This document shows positions 8,445 to 15,725 of a DNA stretch of 64,000 nt, one piece after another. A model generated the notes under the pieces. The model ran no database searches. It saw only the letters and a program-made list of their open reading frames with translations, and was not told the DNA's origin. Made by a program: the position numbers and the translations under genes. The stretch is from a virus: the IMG/VR virus record IMGVR_UViG_3300020172_006270, positions 62,001-126,000 of that record; one strand, given 5' to 3'. Each line of letters begins with the position of its first letter. Within the stretch, counting starts at the first letter, position 1.

Positions 8445-9590
8445 CTAATTCCCGTATTTTGGCCGAACACCGAAAATGTGCGGTATGAATCGACTCATGT
8501 TCCCCGTCACAAGGGTCTTGTCTTCTCGAATGCCGATTCCACATGCCCAGCCATTGACCATCCAACTCCCAATGCAGGCGTGGTTGCCGTCGAACTTGGG
8601 TAATTCCCAAAGATGCTGATATACACACGGGCCATCATAAGGACCATCAGTTTTGAGCAGCAATTCTCCATGCTCAAATATTTGCACATTAGCACCCTCA
8701 CGACTCAGAATAGGCTTCTGAACGTAAGGCTTATTGCGAAGCGGTTGGAATGATGCTTCCAACAGGTTCGGATGATCTGGAAACAACTCCCACAGCACAG
8801 GCAAGATTGCCTTATTGCTCAAGAGTGCCTTCCAAGGAGCCTCAAGCCATTTGCTTGTTTTGAGGAACAGCTTTTTGCCGAACTCATCAGTCTGCATCCA
8901 TTCCCACGGATACAGCTTGAAGCAGGTTTGAATGGGATTTTCATTCAGGTCGGTAAATGTACGGCGACCTTCGTTCCACCCAATGTTCTCAATGTCAATA
9001 TATTCCGTCTCCCAGCCAGCTTGGATGGCGGTATCACGGAGATAATTGACGTTCATGTAGTCTTCGAGATTGCCAGCAAGTGCTGTGAAGTACAACACTC
9101 CTGGCGTTACGGCTCTCAGTTCTTTCCACACTTCGATCAGTCGTTCGTGGATTGAGTTGAACTGGTTGCGATTCGGGAATTTGTCTTTGGCCCAATACCA
9201 TTGGGTTACAGCGGCTTCGATTAGGCCGGTTGGCGTATCAGCGTTATATTCCAACATTTTGGGTTGGGTTTTTCCGTCGTAGGAAAAATCAAACCGACCA
9301 TAAATGGTGTGTTCATCGTGTTCCCAACTGTCACGAATGAACTGATGGAATTCAGGCGGGATCAAGAAGGCATCGAAGAGATTATTGTCGATGACGTGTT
9401 GGACGGCCTCAAGACAACGATCATTCAGTTCGTAAGACGCCGCTTCGAGGGTGTTTATCTCGGCAGCATCAAATTCGTAGTATGCCGATTCATCCCAATA
9501 AATATCACCATCGAATGTATGAAACAACATGCCTTGACCTTCGACGGTCTTCTTCCAGTCGGGCCGAAGATCAGTTATATGGCGTTTCAT
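8445..9590 (-). CDS. Glutathionylspermidine synthase-like ATP-grasp ligase (YgiC/YjfC type)
   Basis: 381 residues, the usual length of the YgiC/YjfC family. Seen motifs: KMLEYNADTPTGLIEAA (111-127), KPYVQKPILSREGANVQI (about 287-304), and the terminal GSWMVNGWACGIGIRED region. These ATP-grasp enzymes join an amine to a carboxyl group using ATP. In bacteria the gene sits beside a YgiB/YjfM-type lipoprotein and a DUF350 membrane protein, exactly as here (9813-10494), so this is a captured functional cassette. AGGAG precedes the ATG. The peptide substrate is unknown. Confidence 0.88.
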   Translation of the reverse strand: MKRHITDLRPDWKKTVEGQGMLFHTFDGDIYWDESAYYEFDAAEINTLEAASYELNDRCLEAVQHVIDNNLFDAFLIPPEFHQFIRDSWEHDEHTIYGRFDFSYDGKTQPKMLEYNADTPTGLIEAAVTQWYWAKDKFPNRNQFNSIHERLIEVWKELRAVTPGVLYFTALAGNLEDYMNVNYLRDTAIQAGWETEYIDIENIGWNEGRRTFTDLNENPIQTCFKLYPWEWMQTDEFGKKLFLKTSKWLEAPWKALLSNKAILPVLWELFPDHPNLLEASFQPLRNKPYVQKPILSREGANVQIFEHGELLLKTDGPYDGPCVYQHLWELPKFDGNHACIGSWMVNGWACGIGIREDKTLVTGNMSRFIPHIFGVRPKYGN

Positions 9591-9811
9591 AATGCAACTC
9601 CTATTTCAGCATCTTCTGTGTTGAACATAATGTCCATTTCGTACATCAGATGTTCGCCATTGTCCCCATCGCCACCGGACTTCCAACAGAAGTAATCTCC
9701 CCCAAATTTGAAGTCGATTTCTGCTAATTTCTTAAACAGAGCGACACTTTTGGGATGATGGGGAATTCCTTGTTCCCATCGCTTTGTAATATCCGTTTCA
9801 ACTGCTGGCAT
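9587..9811 (-). CDS. Small acidic protein (74 aa) in YgiB/YgiC-like cassette
   Basis: Start chosen at MPAVETDITKRWEQG, one base after the lipoprotein stop codon, and its own stop overlaps the ligase start (ATGA). It has a DFKFGGDYFCWKSGGDGDNGEHLMYEMDIMF core that looks like a compact beta fold. Position between a lipoprotein and the ATP-grasp ligase suggests a role in the same pathway. Confidence 0.6.
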   Translation of the reverse strand: MPAVETDITKRWEQGIPHHPKSVALFKKLAEIDFKFGGDYFCWKSGGDGDNGEHLMYEMDIMFNTEDAEIGVAL

Positions 9812-9812
9812 G

Positions 9813-10154
9813 TTATGCTCCCGAACCGCCAAAGGCATGACCAGAAGCGCCAAAGCCGCCACGAGCGCTGACTGATGGTGATGCTTTGAAACTTCCACCA
9901 CCGCTCCGAACGCCACTACTTGAAACTATGCCGCCACCATGCGAAGTTGTGCCGGGGTGAAACCCACCGCTATAGCCACCACCGCCGACATAACCGCCGC
10001 TGTGATGAAAATACCACCAAGGATGAATACCGCCACCAACCGGGGCCGCTTGCGGCTGACCTTCTTGGGCCGGGTCTTGCTGCGGCACATGATGCGAACA
10101 ACCATTGAGGATCAAAGAAGACGAGATCAGAACAAGTCCGACCTTCTTTGTCAT
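9813..10154 (-). CDS. YgiB/YjfM-like lipoprotein, Gly/Ser-rich
   Basis: Signal peptide MTKKVGLVLISSSLILNGC with lipobox; the rest is rich in Gly, Ser and His and ends SVSARGGFGASGHAFGGSG, like the tail of the YgiB/YjfM (DUF1190) lipoproteins. In bacteria these are encoded beside the YgiC/YjfC ligase and are thought to be its partner or substrate; the Gly-rich tail could be the modified part (inference). Two earlier ATGs (10166, 10184) are in frame. Confidence 0.7.
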   Translation of the reverse strand: MTKKVGLVLISSSLILNGCSHHVPQQDPAQEGQPQAAPVGGGIHPWWYFHHSGGYVGGGGYSGGFHPGTTSHGGGIVSSSGVRSGGGSFKASPSVSARGGFGASGHAFGGSGA

Positions 10155-10275
10155 CTTGTTATCCATGAATCGACTTATTGACATGGCTCATATCCAAAAG
10201 AAAAAGTCCGACCAGACAAGCTGCAAATCGCTGCTCGCCTCTAGCCGGACCTGGGATCGGCAGCGTGTGTTTACG

Positions 10276-10494
10276 TTAGTGTACACACGAGGCGATGATG
10301 TGAGCCAGCGCCAAGAAGAATGATGCGACGACGATGGATGTTGCGAGTGGATTCCCCTTCATTTCGGCCTGGAAATCGACCTTGGGCAGAAGCCAGTCGA
10401 ACATCTTGAAGCCGCCGAGCAGCAGCACGATGCCCATGAAACCGAAAATCAACGAACCAAACACACCGATCCAAAAGTTCTCTGGCAGATTCAT
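10276..10494 (-). CDS. DUF350 family membrane protein (YjfL-like)
   Basis: 72 residues with two membrane helices (about 5-28 and 48-70) and the loop KMFDWLLPKVDFQAEMKGN, which matches the conserved F-D-x-L-x-P-K-x-D-F segment of DUF350/YjfL. It begins the cassette with the lipoprotein and the ATP-grasp ligase. A 91-base gap separates it from the lipoprotein gene. A good sigma70-type promoter lies 54-82 bases upstream (10548-10576). Confidence 0.85.
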   Translation of the reverse strand: MNLPENFWIGVFGSLIFGFMGIVLLLGGFKMFDWLLPKVDFQAEMKGNPLATSIVVASFFLALAHIIASCVH

Positions 10495-10547
10495 CTCAAC
10501 TCCCCTGAATGTGGACTGTGGACTGAAGGTTTAGAAGCAACGAGAAG

Positions 10548-10576
10548 ATTATACCTCGATTTTGTCGGGTTGTAAA
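10548..10576 (-). promoter_or_regulatory. Sigma70-type promoter of DUF350 cassette
   Basis: TTTACA (10576-10571), 17-base spacer, perfect TATAAT (10553-10548). It lies within the 3' end of the upstream gene and points into the membrane cassette. Confidence 0.75.
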
Positions 10577-11184
10577 CTCGTTTTGATAAAGTCGCCCTGT
10601 CGAGGATCGTAGTAGGCAAAAAGTCTCAAATCCTTGATGGCATTCGGGTTCCATATGCACCCACTGGCACAGTCCCAGCCGTAATACCACATGGACTCAA
10701 GCCTTTTGTCCCATTGATACGGGGTAATTTCGATCCCGCCGAAAGTTTCAGCGACCTTTCCGTAGTTCATGCTGTCGAAATATCGAGTTCGACTTAGCAT
10801 TGGAGGAAGATGGAAATCGAATGTCGGAAGTCCTTCTGCCTCTCTTAGCTGCTTACGCCATTCTGGTATATCGTTGTGTGCGTCCTCGAACTTCTCGAAG
10901 TCGGGGATATTGTCGATTTTCAATATCCTGGTTTCATCCACGATCACTTCGTAGATGTATTGGTGGATTCCACCGAAATTCTCGCTGATGCACCAGTCGA
11001 TCCAGGAGTCGGCAATACCATACCAAATGCCTTTTGGTTTATGGTCGGTTACTTGTGGACGATCATAAATGTCTGCTAAAGACAACTCGGTTCTTGTCGT
11101 GTGCAAACGACGGGGCTTGCGTCGTCGAATGTATCGAGACACGAACCTTTTTGCTGCTTCATGTATGTCATCTTCACGATTCAT
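10549..11184 (-). CDS. Hypothetical protein (211 aa)
   Basis: N-terminus is very basic (RYIRRRKPRRLHTTRTELS). The middle has KGIWYGIADSWIDWCISENFGGIHQYIYEV and the C-terminus GGIEITPYQW...MWYYGWDCASGCIWN, conserved-looking aromatic patterns I associate with unannotated phage proteins. No catalytic motif can be named. Its stop lies inside the promoter of the next unit. Confidence 0.65.
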   Translation of the reverse strand: MNREDDIHEAAKRFVSRYIRRRKPRRLHTTRTELSLADIYDRPQVTDHKPKGIWYGIADSWIDWCISENFGGIHQYIYEVIVDETRILKIDNIPDFEKFEDAHNDIPEWRKQLREAEGLPTFDFHLPPMLSRTRYFDSMNYGKVAETFGGIEITPYQWDKRLESMWYYGWDCASGCIWNPNAIKDLRLFAYYDPRQGDFIKTSLQPDKIEV

Positions 11185-11528
11185 CGACTTGTCCTGAAGT
11201 CTGGGGCCTCTTCAAATTCCAGAATCTCAAATCCACAATGGTAGTTGTCAACCTTATGTGGATATGTCATTTCTTTGATGACCCATCCTTTTTCTTTTAT
11301 CCACTCAATGTCACGGTCGGTCAGTTCGACACCACCGCATATCCAGTTTTTCGGAAGATTACGTTTTGCAAACTTCTTCGCAGTCAGTCCATCGTTAAAC
11401 AAAGGGACAATAGGATTCTCATCGGGGTTCGTTCTGTAAACGAATAGCGGCACCCATTTTCCTGGGACGCACTCGTTGCGAACTGCGTTGAGGTCCAATT
11501 CTCCATCCGTGCAAAGAACAGCCCACAT
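11181..11528 (-). CDS. Hypothetical protein (115 aa)
   Basis: Soluble protein of mixed fold (MWAVLCTDGELDLNAV...), overlapping the next gene by four bases. No family recognised. Confidence 0.6.
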   Translation of the reverse strand: MWAVLCTDGELDLNAVRNECVPGKWVPLFVYRTNPDENPIVPLFNDGLTAKKFAKRNLPKNWICGGVELTDRDIEWIKEKGWVIKEMTYPHKVDNYHCGFEILEFEEAPDFRTSR

Positions 11529-11535
11529 AAATGCC

Positions 11536-11949
11536 TCACAAGGTTTTCCAATTCCCGTCCGATTCCCTTTTCAGGTAAATCACTTCCACGCCTAATGGTT
11601 TTTCTTCTTTTTTGTCGAGTTCCAACTCAGGCCAGATTCGCTTCATGATCTTAGCCCAAATGAAATACAACACCAAGGTCAGGATAACGAAGTCAATCAT
11701 GGTTCCAATAAGACGGCCCACTTCTAGGTTCATCCCAGGAAAAGGATGTGCCACCCATGTTCTCCAATCGCCGCCAGTGCCAACCACTAAGTAATTGACA
11801 AATGGCATGATGAGATAATCGGATATGCCAGATACAGCCTTTTGAAATGCTGTGGCAAGTATCAGGCCGATAGCGACTCCCAGCATATTGCGATTGAAGG
11901 CGAAGTTTTTGTATTCTTGGAACTCTTTGTTTGGATCAATAGGTATCAT
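11536..11949 (-). CDS. mscL: Large-conductance mechanosensitive channel, MscL family
   Basis: 137 residues, the normal MscL length. The N-terminal FQEYKNFAFNRNMLGVAIGLI...ATAFQKAVSGISDYLIMPFVN matches the MscL amphipathic helix and TM1 with its A-x-G-x-x-x-G-x-A-F packing pattern and the I-M-P end. TM2 (about 78-100, GTMIDFVILTLVLYFIWAKIMKR) and a charged tail follow. MscL opens under membrane tension. In a phage it could alter osmotic release or host survival during infection (inference). It is in an operon with the nucleotidyltransferase gene, one base apart. Confidence 0.88.
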   Translation of the reverse strand: MIPIDPNKEFQEYKNFAFNRNMLGVAIGLILATAFQKAVSGISDYLIMPFVNYLVVGTGGDWRTWVAHPFPGMNLEVGRLIGTMIDFVILTLVLYFIWAKIMKRIWPELELDKKEEKPLGVEVIYLKRESDGNWKTL

Positions 11950-12555
11950 TTATTTGGGTGCTGCCTTACGAAATTTAGTTGCCAACTCATTGTATATTGG
12001 TTTGTATTTTTCTTCATAGTATGCCCACTCGTATTGTGGGTTGTGAAGAATATCAAACCAATAATGATTGGCGGCTGCGTAATCGTGGATTGCTCCCGTC
12101 TCGGCGATCTGAGCGCCAAAGTTTAGGATGCGAAGTGAGTGGAATAGGCTTTTCCAACCGATGTAGAAGTCCTTCTCTTTGTCGATCTTCTTTTTGGCTT
12201 TGACGAACGACTTAGAGGATTTCTCGCTGAGGGTGCTTCGCAATAACTTCAAGTTGATCTTGAGACGGAAGTGATTGCGACAGATTCCATCTGGAAGGAA
12301 GTAAGCCTCCAACGTATGAATCTTGTGGTCGTTTAGTTGATGTTGCCAATCTTTGTGATTGTATATGTGAATGTTCGTATCGCCGTGGCGATACTCTTCA
12401 CCAGTTTCAATTTTGCTTTGTTCGAGGATGACTGCCAAATAGTCGTGATCTGACTTTTCGCTGGCTGTCCCGTACACTCGACTCCCATAGGGGAATAGCA
12501 AAACGGCCTGATCTCTCAGGCCATAAGTTGCTTTGAATTGCTCAGTGCCGTTCAT
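11950..12555 (-). CDS. RlaP-like polymerase-beta-fold nucleotidyltransferase
   Basis: 201 residues with GSRVYGTASEKSDHDYLAV (24-42), the G-S-x-x-Y-G...S-D-x-D active-site pattern of the polymerase-beta superfamily, specifically the PF10127/RlaP type linked with RNA repair. The following helical part (FHSLRILNFGAQIAETG) fits that family. RNA-end modification beside a tRNA array is an attractive role but is inference. It overlaps the next gene upstream by ATGA. Confidence 0.7.
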   Translation of the reverse strand: MNGTEQFKATYGLRDQAVLLFPYGSRVYGTASEKSDHDYLAVILEQSKIETGEEYRHGDTNIHIYNHKDWQHQLNDHKIHTLEAYFLPDGICRNHFRLKINLKLLRSTLSEKSSKSFVKAKKKIDKEKDFYIGWKSLFHSLRILNFGAQIAETGAIHDYAAANHYWFDILHNPQYEWAYYEEKYKPIYNELATKFRKAAPK

Positions 12556-13073
12556 GGGTCACTCGTTTCGTATAGCTTCAGCCAATATTCATCTGACGTG
12601 AACTCTTGTTGTTTGAGTTCATCATCTTCTTTGAAGCAATCGGGTGCCTTTAGAACTTTCTCAGTGAGATCAATACGTTCGGTGTGGCGACCGCCTAAGT
12701 GAGAGGCTTCGTAATAGACGCCCTTCTTGGTCACGTCTTCTACCAAGAGTGGTTCATCTTGGCCGACGTACATTTCATGGTCGTAATTATCGAACAACCA
12801 AAAACTGTCGCCTTCTTGAAGCTCGCTGGCGGGGATCAAAAATCGGCGTTGAGCCGCTTCGATTTTTTCCTTGGCCGATAAGACCTTTTCGCCTTTGTCG
12901 CTATATCCGTGGACTTCATATCCACCATTCGACATTTTGGCGTTCAGGTCCAACAGCTTACGCACGAGGGGTTCGGCTTCTGTTTTGATGCTTTCCCAAT
13001 GATCTGGCAAGTTCTTCTCGCCAACCATCATTTCAAACATCATGCGACCGTAATCGCCAACAGAAACTTCCAT
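12552..13073 (-). CDS. Hypothetical protein (173 aa)
   Basis: Start chosen at MEVSVGDYGRMMFEMM (13073) because an upstream ATG would run through the tRNA-Leu gene. Acidic, mixed alpha/beta, with a region DSFWLFDNYDHEMYVGQDEPLLVEDVTKKGVYYE that looks like a small beta barrel. Unknown function; follows the tRNA with only two bases between. Confidence 0.65.
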   Translation of the reverse strand: MEVSVGDYGRMMFEMMVGEKNLPDHWESIKTEAEPLVRKLLDLNAKMSNGGYEVHGYSDKGEKVLSAKEKIEAAQRRFLIPASELQEGDSFWLFDNYDHEMYVGQDEPLLVEDVTKKGVYYEASHLGGRHTERIDLTEKVLKAPDCFKEDDELKQQEFTSDEYWLKLYETSDP

Positions 13074-13075
13074 AG

Positions 13076-13159
13076 TGACCTCGGTGGGACTTGAACCCAC
13101 ACGTCCTTTCGGACACAAGTTCCTAAGACTTGAGCGTATGCCAATTTCGCCACGAGGCC
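13076..13159 (-). tRNA. tRNA-Leu(UAG), class II
   Basis: Cloverleaf with acceptor GGCCTCG/CGAGGTC, anticodon loop CTTAGGA (UAG), long variable arm TGTCCGAAAGGACG, T loop TTCAAGT, discriminator A. No encoded CCA. Confidence 0.95.
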
Positions 13160-13203
13160 GTTATTTTGCGCATGAGTTCGCCAAATTTTCGTGTTCGCCA
13201 TAC

Positions 13204-13232
13204 ATTTTACCACGTTTTCGGCATCTTGTAAA
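13204..13232 (-). promoter_or_regulatory. Sigma70-type promoter upstream of tRNA-Leu(UAG)
   Basis: TTTACA (13232-13227), 17-base spacer, TGG-TAAAAT (13209-13204), lying between the two tRNA-Leu genes. Confidence 0.6.
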
Positions 13233-13235
13233 ACG

Positions 13236-13317
13236 TAGCCCTGGCGGGACTCGAACCCGCAATCCTTTCGGCGACAGATTTTAAGTCTGTTGTGTATACC
13301 AATTCCACCACAGGGCC
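13236..13317 (-). tRNA. tRNA-Leu(UAA), class II
   Basis: Acceptor GGCCCTG/CAGGGCT (G1-U72), D arm GGTGGAATTGGTATACAC, loop CTTAAAA (UAA), variable arm CGCCGAAAGGATTG, T loop TTCGAGT, discriminator A. No encoded CCA. Confidence 0.93.
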
Positions 13318-13319
13318 GC

Positions 13320-13508
13320 TCATTCGTCTTTATCGTCTTTGTGACAGTCGCAATGACAACCTTTGTGTTTGTTCTTGTATTCTATGTACTTCCTGTATCT
13401 GATTTTATTGTACCAGTTGGTGCCGGTCATTGTTCCTAAAATGGCAAGGATTGCTGTCACCAGGATATAACCAATTTCTAAAAAGCCACCACAAATACAA
13501 GCAATCAT
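13320..13508 (-). CDS. Small membrane protein with C-terminal Cys/His cluster
   Basis: 62 residues from MIACICGGF: one membrane helix (GYILVTAILAILGTM), a basic stretch, and a terminal HKGCHCDCHKDDKDE that could bind metal. An in-frame ATG at 13547 would give a longer form but lies inside the terminator hairpin of the RNA upstream, so the shorter start is preferred. Ends three bases before tRNA-Leu(UAA). Confidence 0.5.
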   Translation of the reverse strand: MIACICGGFLEIGYILVTAILAILGTMTGTNWYNKIRYRKYIEYKNKHKGCHCDCHKDDKDE

Positions 13509-13532
13509 TTCACTGTTCTTTCCTCGGAGTAT

Positions 13533-13577
13533 CAAAAAAATGAGCATATCACCTAAGCCTTCTTCGGTGATATGCTC
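13533..13577 (-). terminator. Intrinsic terminator of the 23S-like RNA
   Basis: Perfect 12-bp stem GAGCATATCACC / GGTGATATGCTC with a 12-base loop, followed on the minus strand by A-T7. Confidence 0.85.
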
Positions 13578-13838
13578 CCAGGCACCAGCAATGCAATGCC
13601 GGTGTCGAGTGTCAGGTTGGCTCGGCCAGTGTGCTATTACGCCAAAAGGGATCGCAAACAAGGAAGGCCCAAGTTTTCTCCCTACTCTTTGAATGGACCG
13701 GATTGCTCCGGCGCTGTGGCTGCTTCTAAGCCAACATCCTGGCTGTCTTTGTTTCCCCGAAAGGCAGGTCGTACCTTACCTCTAAATCACTCGATCTACC
13801 GTAGTCATTGTATTCACAATGCTTCCTACAGCGGTTTG
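13542..13838 (-). ncRNA. Free-standing RNA carrying the 23S rRNA GTPase-associated centre (H42-H44 mimic)
   Basis: On the minus strand 13747-13717 reads as 31 bases that match, as I recall it, E. coli 23S rRNA around 1048-1078 (starts GACAGCCAGGATGTTGGC, ends AGAAGCAGCCA). 13642-13621 (GCGTAATAGCACACTGGC then CGAG) matches the partner strand around 1092-1113 with two changes. Both L11/thiostrepton loops (around A1067 and A1095) are intact and GCCAG/CTGGC closes helix 42. In place of the short natural link there are two extra hairpins, one a CCGGA-GCAA-TCCGG stem with a GNRA loop. An outer 7-bp helix (13794-13788 with 13611-13605), a 5' hairpin (CATTGT-GAAT-ACAATG) and a 3' hairpin (CACCGGCA/TGCTGGTG) frame it. 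A terminator follows, so it is not a piece of a full rRNA gene. The 5' end is not fixed; I see no strong promoter of its own, so it may be cotranscribed with 13841-14275. Confidence 0.9.
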
Positions 13839-13840
13839 GC

Positions 13841-14275
13841 TCACTTATCCAACTTGGCAGGCACAGTGCCTTCCTTATTGGACTTGTCGGCAGCGATCTT
13901 TGGCTCAGGAACGAGCCATCGGGTCATTGCCGTAGTCTTAGTATAGCCAAATTGCTGAATGGCAGCGTGATACCCGTCTGCATAATTGTTTTCAGCACCG
14001 CAGAGCTTCAGTGCGTCATCCCAGCCGTCTTGATACGCACCGGGGGTTTGTGGGCCACCGATGCGAATCAGGGCGGCTTTATATCCCTGATCGTAGGTGG
14101 GCTTGCCAGCAAGCTCGGAGATTTCATCCTTGAGAATACGATGCTCGGCATCGTAGATGGAGTTCACCAGCGAGAGTCGCTGATTCTCCTTCTGAATATT
14201 CCAGGTGTGCCACGTCATTGCGCCAATGCACAATGCAGAAATCCCGGCAATGGTCCATCCAGTTTTCGTACTCAT
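13841..14275 (-). CDS. Membrane-anchored hypothetical protein (144 aa)
   Basis: Start at MSTKTGWTIAGIS (14275), preceded by GGAAGA. One N-terminal membrane helix (about 6-24), then a coiled-coil-like segment and a soluble region with two similar stretches, YDQGYKAALI.. and YADGYHAAIQ... The gene ends just upstream of the 23S-like RNA and may share its transcript. Function unknown. Confidence 0.65.
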   Translation of the reverse strand: MSTKTGWTIAGISALCIGAMTWHTWNIQKENQRLSLVNSIYDAEHRILKDEISELAGKPTYDQGYKAALIRIGGPQTPGAYQDGWDDALKLCGAENNYADGYHAAIQQFGYTKTTAMTRWLVPEPKIAADKSNKEGTVPAKLDK

Positions 14276-14356
14276 TTGCAATCTTCCTTCGGGTCTTGGT
14301 TTGGAAATCAACACAAAGTCGGAGTATACAGTCATGGAAGATAAAATCAAGCCGAG

Positions 14357-14773
14357 TTAGCTTGTCTTTTTGTCGCCATCACCACGTTGACGGGCGGCGA
14401 CGTAGAAGACGTAAGAAGTCTTGCTCTGACCCATAGCCATCTTGCTGGGAGATTCGGTTTGTCGGTAGGTAACTGCAAGTTTGGTTGTCGGAGTCTCGTA
14501 GGCCAGCAGTTCTTTCATCCTGGCTAGAATTGATGCAATAAACTGAGGACTGCCTGTGAGTCGCATTCCGTCTTCGCCATATGTGGAACCCTTGTGGGTA
14601 TAGTCAATGGCTTGCATCTGAACGGGCGTATCGGGACGTAAGTTCTTCCAGTAAGCCACAATTTCGTCTTTTGTGGCTTTCCATTTGGTCGATTGCTGAG
14701 AAGGGGCCGCTTGAGGCTGTTGTGCCTGCGGCTGCATTTCTTGCGATCCCATGAATTCCTTGAACGTCATCAT
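14357..14773 (-). CDS. Phage protein with capsid-targeting-like N-terminus (138 aa)
   Basis: Starts MMTFKEFMGSQE, resembling the T4 capsid-targeting sequence (M-K-T-[YF]-x-x-F-x-x-E), followed by a Gln/Pro-rich linker and a small globular domain. The possible cleavage site here (SQE) is weaker than in its siblings. TATATAAGG lies directly before the start, as before the next gene. Confidence 0.65.
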   Translation of the reverse strand: MMTFKEFMGSQEMQPQAQQPQAAPSQQSTKWKATKDEIVAYWKNLRPDTPVQMQAIDYTHKGSTYGEDGMRLTGSPQFIASILARMKELLAYETPTTKLAVTYRQTESPSKMAMGQSKTSYVFYVAARQRGDGDKKTS

Positions 14774-14776
14774 ACC

Positions 14777-15001
14777 TTATATACCGACTTTTGATCTGAT
14801 CTTGTCGCTGTGCTTGTGGACTTTTTTGTGATCCACGCCACCTTTGCGGTATGCCTTGTTCTTTTCTTCGGAATTCTGGTCGCTACAAGCCCCAATTACC
14901 TGATAATCACTGGTATCCGTGCAGTTTCCGATATACGGACCACTGCCCATTTCCCGGAGTTTGGCTTCTCTTGTCTGCATCCAGTCTTTGAATTTAATCA
15001 T
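14777..15001 (-). CDS. Small phage protein with capsid-targeting-like N-terminus (74 aa)
   Basis: Starts MIKFKDWMQTREAKLREM, with an L-R-E site that fits T4 prohead protease specificity. The remainder is basic and ends HKKVHKHSDKIRSKVGI, suited to binding DNA inside a head (inference). Preceded by TATATAAGG. Confidence 0.6.
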   Translation of the reverse strand: MIKFKDWMQTREAKLREMGSGPYIGNCTDTSDYQVIGACSDQNSEEKNKAYRKGGVDHKKVHKHSDKIRSKVGI

Positions 15002-15004
15002 GCC

Positions 15005-15724
15005 TTATATATCACTGGACAAATCTAATGCAATTCCCCACTCTCGGTTTTTATTGGCAACGTAATTTCTAGTAGTTTTCGCCTTATCCAATATTTCAGC
15101 GTTGATCCGCTGGGTTTCTTTGATGTTTTTGTTGCGAAAATTCCTTGCTCGTTCTTTTTCGTTGTGGTCAATTGCTCGGCAAAAACGGAGCGGCGTCTCT
15201 GCGTATTTCAATTTGTTGTGCATTGCTGCACGAAATTCAAAGTCTATATCATCCCAGCCCCAGCCTACGTTCATATCTTCGTTGTAGCCATTGACGCTAT
15301 AGAAGTGTTCTCGACGGACGGCGATTTTCCCACAACTGCCAGACATATTGAACATATCAAATACGGGAGCAGTCATGATGCGATCTTTATTCTGCATGAC
15401 TTCTTGGATCAACTGAACAAAGCCGTCGATCAAGAAATTGTCGGCGTCTAAATTGCAAAGAATATCGCCGGTCGCTTGGCGATGAGCAATGTTTTTGGCG
15501 TGAGATGCCTGAAAGTGTTCGGGAAGCTGAGTTCGATAGTATTTGACGGTTCCACGCTCGATCCAGGGCCGGATATTGTCACGGACCCATTCGTGCATTC
15601 CGTCTTTGCTGCCATAATTAAGCAGCACAAACTCGCAATCTGGTGCGACATGAAGGTTTATGGGCAGGGTTCTCATTAGATGATGAACCCTGCCCATGCA
15701 AGTTGTGCAAAATGATATTTTCAA
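15005..15724 (-). CDS. Family 2-type glycosyltransferase
   Basis: 239 residues, GT-A fold. KISFCTTCMGRVH at the N-terminus is the nucleotide-binding strand, NYGSKDGM and NLDADNFL (the DxD metal site) follow, and GWGWDDIDFEFRA is the typical acceptor-side motif. It would move a sugar from a nucleotide donor, perhaps to phage or host surface glycans. Cotranscribed with two methyltransferase-like genes upstream. Confidence 0.85.
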   Translation of the reverse strand: MKISFCTTCMGRVHHLMRTLPINLHVAPDCEFVLLNYGSKDGMHEWVRDNIRPWIERGTVKYYRTQLPEHFQASHAKNIAHRQATGDILCNLDADNFLIDGFVQLIQEVMQNKDRIMTAPVFDMFNMSGSCGKIAVRREHFYSVNGYNEDMNVGWGWDDIDFEFRAAMHNKLKYAETPLRFCRAIDHNEKERARNFRNKNIKETQRINAEILDKAKTTRNYVANKNREWGIALDLSSDI

Positions 15725-15725
15725 A

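Noticed and set aside
13542-13838. Part of a complete or broken 23S rRNA gene
   Set aside because: No peptidyl-transferase or sarcin-ricin sequences occur in the window, and a terminator and protein genes bound the element closely.
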